A DNA stretch of 64,000 nt from Owenia fusiformis (Eukaryota > Annelida > Polychaeta > Sabellida > Oweniidae): positions 1,159,318 to 1,223,317 of the forward strand of contig CAIIXF020000012.1 of NCBI GenBank assembly GCA_903813345.2. The letters run 5' to 3'. The translations under genes were made by a program, and so were the position numbers. The notes beneath the pieces were generated by a model. It searched no databases and was not told the origin of the DNA. It worked only from the letters and a program-made list of their open reading frames with translations. Of the stretch, positions 59,706-64,000 are shown in pieces; the first letter of the stretch is position 1, and the number at the start of each line of letters is the position of its first letter.

Positions 59706-61930
59706 ATGTAAAATCCTATGATTAATACTTGTGATAACATCTTATATTGATGTTTAATTTGTTGTTTAATCCAATATCACAGAAAGTATCATTCAATATT
59801 ATAACATCTGATCCGGACTCAAATATCATTAGAGAATGATACCCGATTAAACCAAAATATATTCCAGTTTAACCTGATATAATTTAAGTCAGGATCAGAT
59901 TAAACAGTATTATACGCATATCATTTTCTATTATAACAGGTTTCAAAGTGGTATAATACAAATTATACATATCATTTCTTGTATAATACAAATTAAACTG
60001 GAATATACCGAGACCAAACAGATGATACTGTATTATACGGTTCAGAAATTAATGGCACTTTGTTTTCATAACGTCAGACCTTAATTAAACAAGCTAACGT
60101 AAATGTTTACATAAGGTAATTCTAGAAGTTTTTTCATGTTTGACCATTTGTCTCAGACTGAAATCCGATATTGTTTTTTTGGCAATCGCACCACCCCCCC
60201 CCACCCCCCGACTGAAAGTTGGCTACGCCGCTGTACATGGCTAATAGGGGCACTATTACGCTACGTGCAGAGTCTAGTTATATACTACAAGAAGACGAAA
60301 CTCTATTCACGATCTATTTCACAACGCCTTTCTTCAACTGTTGCCCTTTGTGCATTTAAAAAATAAAATATCTTAATCTGATTTGTTCAACCTTTCTTTT
60401 CGCTCAGTTCTGCAATATTACGTCCACATGTTATTTAGGCTTACATGCATGTCATTTGCGAAATAGCTGTAAGACATTATGAGAATGAATATGGGAATTT
60501 CCACGTAATATGTTGTTCACATGATTATATACACATATCTGCATAACAATCGGAGACAGAAGTCAAAATATTGTCCAATAAAGAATCTAACATTTAGTGA
60601 TAACAAAAGGATTAATTGCTATATAGTTCTCTTTGTCTTAGTCTTTGTTTTCTTAAACTGCGGAAGTCTACCAACATCACCTAGATTACATAAGAGATCA
60701 TCTAACAGTCTAAAATTGCTTTTAATCGCAAGTTAAAGTATTCTGACCAAAAGTTGTATACCTGTAATTTGGGGCGAGGGCGATGTTACATCACATAACT
60801 ACAACGTTCATGTAGAATATACAATAAGCATGTCGTATAAAAGCTCAAATTATAAATACTCATTTCAAAGTCATTCTGTTCTTGGAAGCGTCAAGTTATG
60901 AAAAACAATGGTAAACACTAAAATAAACAAATCGACTTGATTATGTTTGAAAACTTCTTGAGAGGTGATAGACAAATGTATTTTTCTAACTCATTAGAAC
61001 GTCTGTCTGATTGAAATACTATTTTTTAAATACAAACATAAATGAATAAATCTTGGTCAGAAGTCTGAACATTGTCCAACGAAATAATAAGAATCTAACA
61101 TTTAATGATTACAAAAGGATTAATTGCTATATAGTCTTTGTCTTAGTCTTTGTTTTTCTAAAGGTGGAAGTGTACCAACATCACCTTGATTACAGAAGAT
61201 CTAACAGTCTAAAATTGCTTTTAATTCCCGGGTTTTAATTACATTGTATGAATAGAGTTTTTTGCCTCTCTTTTCATTTTTAAACCGGTCTCTGTTTCCG
61301 TATTTAACAATTTATTGTGATAAATTATTTCAGTTAGTGTCGAAATCAAAACAATTTTCTACATTATAGTCCCCTCCTCTTGCACTGACTAAATATTAAA
61401 ATAAGCCAGTCTGATTGCGAATTTACAAATCCTACAAAAGTAGCTTCAAACCGCCTTTTAATCAGAGAAAACAATAAGTTAATTCATCTGATTGCGAAAA
61501 AAGGAATCAATCTCTGATCTCAATGCTATTTGATTCGTGCATTATCTACAAACCAATCGGGCAAGGGTGAAATTATTTCATTTGAAAACAGAAATAGATA
61601 TTATAACCCCTCTAGCATAACTAAAAATAAGGTACACAACTGATGAGGGATTGCACGCAATGCAGGCAATGCACGCACCCCTCTCTTCCTCCTCCGTGTT
61701 TGCCCCCACACGACCATATTTGATAATTTTTCAAAGGAAAAAGCATTTCCCCCGGGAATATTAGCGGGGTCAGATGTCCAGATATAACCCCTTTTTTGTT
61801 CGGCTTTTTCAGGAAAGCAACAAACTTGGCACATTTGTAGAAACATATGATTTGAGTGGAAAATGATTTCAGGGCAAGTGGTTGGGGGTGGTCTTCATGG
61901 ATTTTTTTACCTCTGACCCCCACCCCTATC
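59706..61930. other. Gene-free stretch with a local duplication
   Basis: About 60540-60735 and 61045-61235 are two diverged copies of one ~190-bp segment (shared AATCTAACATTTA, AGGATTAATTGCTATATAGT and AACAGTCTAAAATTGCTTTTA). A C-rich tract lies near 60192-60210. No recognisable coding sequence. Confidence 0.6.
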
Positions 61931-62276
61931 AGATGGGGAGGGGTAAATTATAAAAAATAAATAAAAATGGTTTTAAAGTATTTTTGTTTAAATGACTTCA
62001 TTTGGTGATTGCTTTGAGCCTTGAAATGATGTAAAACTCATTTTAGAAGTGGTATTTAGTGAGGAAAATACATTTTAACCCAATTATCCAGGAAAAATTC
62101 ATTATTGGGGAGGGGTAAATTATAAAAAATAAATAAAAATGGTTTTAAAGTATTTTTGTTTAAATGACTTCATTTGGTGATTGCTTTGAGCCTTGAAATG
62201 ATGTAAAACTCATTTTAGAAGTGGTATTTAGTGAGGAAAATACATTTTAACCCAATTATCCAGGAAAAATTCATTA
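61931..62276. repeat. 173-bp tandem duplication
   Basis: GGGGAGGGGTAAATTATAAA recurs at 61934 and 62107. The two 173-bp units appear identical through ..CCAGGAAAAATTCATTA, so the duplication is recent. Confidence 0.95.
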
Positions 62277-63199
62277 TTTTAAGGGCCAAATATGGGACGT
62301 CCATTACTGTATTTCAAGAATGTGATGACTAATAGTCTTAAAAAAATTCACAGTAATAGAAGTATAAGTGTTTATCACAGATAGAAAATATTGCTTTGGT
62401 AGCTGATGTATTCTCAGAGAAAAAAATTATCGAAATTTCAATTTTTTGGTGCATTTGGCTCAGGGGTAATAGTGCAGGCTACCTATGAGCCAAATATCAA
62501 CTTGACCCCCGCACCCAGTATAACAAGTCATCATGGGTATCAAAATGTTCGTCTTGTTGAGTACATTTCAAAAACCATTTTTGACAGATTGAAATATGGG
62601 TCAGATTCGATAAATATGACATAATGTTATGTAATCTATTATTATGACATAGCATTTTTTGTAAAGCATTTTTAGAGGAAATGATAAAAAGAAATCATGA
62701 GCTAAGCAAATACTAATTATGTATATACTTTAAAATAAATTTTGATAATTATCAAAAATACTTTGGACTTAGAATTATGTAATTATTACATAATTTCCAT
62801 TGTTTTATGAGTAAAATTACAATTTGAATTGCCTTCGTTTTTAAGATAACAGAATTTTTGTTCTAAATGATATAAACCTCCTGTGCTAAACTAATTCAAG
62901 CAATAATAATATCTTATTATGAGTACAAACCTTTATAAAAATACTTAATCTTATTGTAAACAATATATGTCATGCATATGTAGCAGCAAATAACAGTACG
63001 TGAACGGTGTATTAAGACACAATGATAATATCATTAAACATTTATTCAGATAAACTTATCCAAATATTCATACATATAAAAATCAGGTAACTGTTATGAT
63101 CATTTTAAACATAAATATCAAGTTTTTACATAAGGCCTTACATCTTTCAATAGAATCATTATATAATATGAAGATGTGATTATTTCAAACATCTTTATT
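62277..63199. other. Gene-free AT-rich stretch
   Basis: No supported exon, RNA or element was seen. Confidence 0.4.
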
Positions 63200-63544
63200 C
63201 TAAACATCTGGATATGGTTTTTTCTCAACCATCATTGTGTTTTGGCAATTACCCACCTCACAGGAACAGATAGACATGGACAATAATCCTGCAAGTAGGC
63301 ATCTACAAGCCTGATTAGTGCGAAATCCATCTTTACAATAGATTTTGGTAAGATCCCTTAATTCAATGGGGGCAGATGCTCTCAAAATCATCTTAGGAAC
63401 CAGACTTCCATCAAAAAAGTAGCATTCGGTGCCTTCTGGTTTCCAAAGTTTGTGCTTTGCTTTGTGAGCACTATGTCCAGATTTGACATTGGGGATGTAC
63501 TCCATATACTCTGCACTGTAAGAGCCAGTTGCTGTTATGGTCAT
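63200..63544 (-). CDS. Cysteine-rich ORF, unidentified (probable 3' exon or element-derived)
   Basis: The minus-strand frame is open for 114 codons from ATG at 63544, and for about 10 more codons upstream (HLSWKFSKRRL). It ends in a cysteine motif CRCLLAGLLSMSICSCE..NCQN. The spacing (CRC, then C.C, then C) resembles the C-terminal tail of uncharacterised, often multi-copy invertebrate proteins that may come from mobile elements, and loosely a CXC/tesmin motif. I cannot assign a function. It could be the last exon of a gene whose other exons lie to the right, beyond the window. A stop precedes it at about 63575-63577. Confidence 0.4.
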   Translation of the reverse strand: MTITATGSYSAEYMEYIPNVKSGHSAHKAKHKLWKPEGTECYFFDGSLVPKMILRASAPIELRDLTKIYCKDGFRTNQACRCLLAGLLSMSICSCEVGNCQNTMMVEKKPYPDV

Positions 63545-64000
63545 TAGCCTTCTTTTTGAAAACTTCCAGCTAAGATGATTGATTCATCACTTTTTATGTT
63601 TTGTCGCATTTTGCACACCTGACTTGCACATTTTGTTAGAAATTAGCAAGATTTGCCTTATTTTACCATTCCTAAGAAACCATCTATAATTTGGGCCCAC
63701 AAGACTACATATCTTGCGCACATCATCTTCATAATTTTCGACTCGCTTTGGTTGGCATTCTTCATGAGGTTTTTGAGTTGTGTTGAATGTACAGATTGCT
63801 CACAGATTCTGCATAGTCGCTGGCGATGTGACAATGTGACTTTACCACCTCCCCGATAGACCTGGTTTTCTTACAGATTTTTACAAATATCTTCTGCAGA
63901 CTTACATCAGCCAGAAACATGCTTCACTTTCCATCTCGATTCACTATACTGGAAATAAGGCTAGGGTTGCTGTCAAGTGCATATTTCCAATTCATTGTCA
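63545..64000. other. Right edge, nothing recognised
   Basis: A plus-strand 68-codon frame here is open but without recognisable features. No repeat or RNA gene was seen. Confidence 0.35.

Noticed and set aside
61601-61923. Overlapping minus-strand frames of 81 and 100 codons
   Set aside because: They overlap in different frames with no recognisable motif and low-complexity GGGG/CCCC text. Probably chance.

Overview
The window is eukaryotic: spliced genes with GT-AG introns, low gene density, and many AT-rich interspersed repeats, MITEs and minisatellites. Gene content, the GGAC-rich repeat tails and the repeats carrying GGCGGCCATTTT-type motifs suggest a marine invertebrate, perhaps a lophotrochozoan such as a mollusc. 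The taxon is an inference and I could not test it.

Layout. (1) 1-12.7 kb, + strand: two tandem paralogues of a major-facilitator transporter (sodium-dependent glucose transporter 1 / MFSD4B-like). The first lacks its 5' exons, which lie left of the window. The second has a full exon chain but a 7-bp frameshift in its last exon. In both, the intron after the exon encoding the MFS motif 'GGVLADR' is filled by a 53-bp minisatellite built from the end of that exon plus its splice donor. A non-LTR retrotransposon relic lies between the genes. (2) 13.4-31.5 kb, - strand, convergent to the transporters: sixteen exons with matching splice phases encode the C-terminal ~840 residues of a DEPDC5-like protein (GATOR1 subunit, amino-acid sensing upstream of TORC1), including the DEP domain. 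The 5' part of this gene was not found. Its introns hold a 153-bp array of about 21 copies made from the 5' edge of one exon plus its acceptor, a 157-bp triplication of another acceptor, a 441-bp duplication of a 51-nt exon, and a 40-bp array rich in CArG boxes. (3) 32-49 kb: mostly repeats. (4) 49.0-50.6 kb, + strand: a long uninterrupted ORF for a type II membrane, DxD-containing, glycosyltransferase-like protein. (5) A direct segmental duplication of about 7.5 kb (about 40.2-48.1 kb and 52.4-59.7 kb) flanks that gene. Each copy carries an insertion absent from the other, so each supplies the other's empty site. (6) 59.7-64 kb: small duplications and one cysteine-rich ORF on the - strand.

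The most unusual theme is that four separate exons in two unrelated genes have had their edges, splice site included, tandemly duplicated. In two cases these have grown into minisatellites, so that about 50, about 20 and about 21 near-identical decoy donors or acceptors sit inside introns. All functional statements rest on reading the sequence and on memory of protein families. No search was run.
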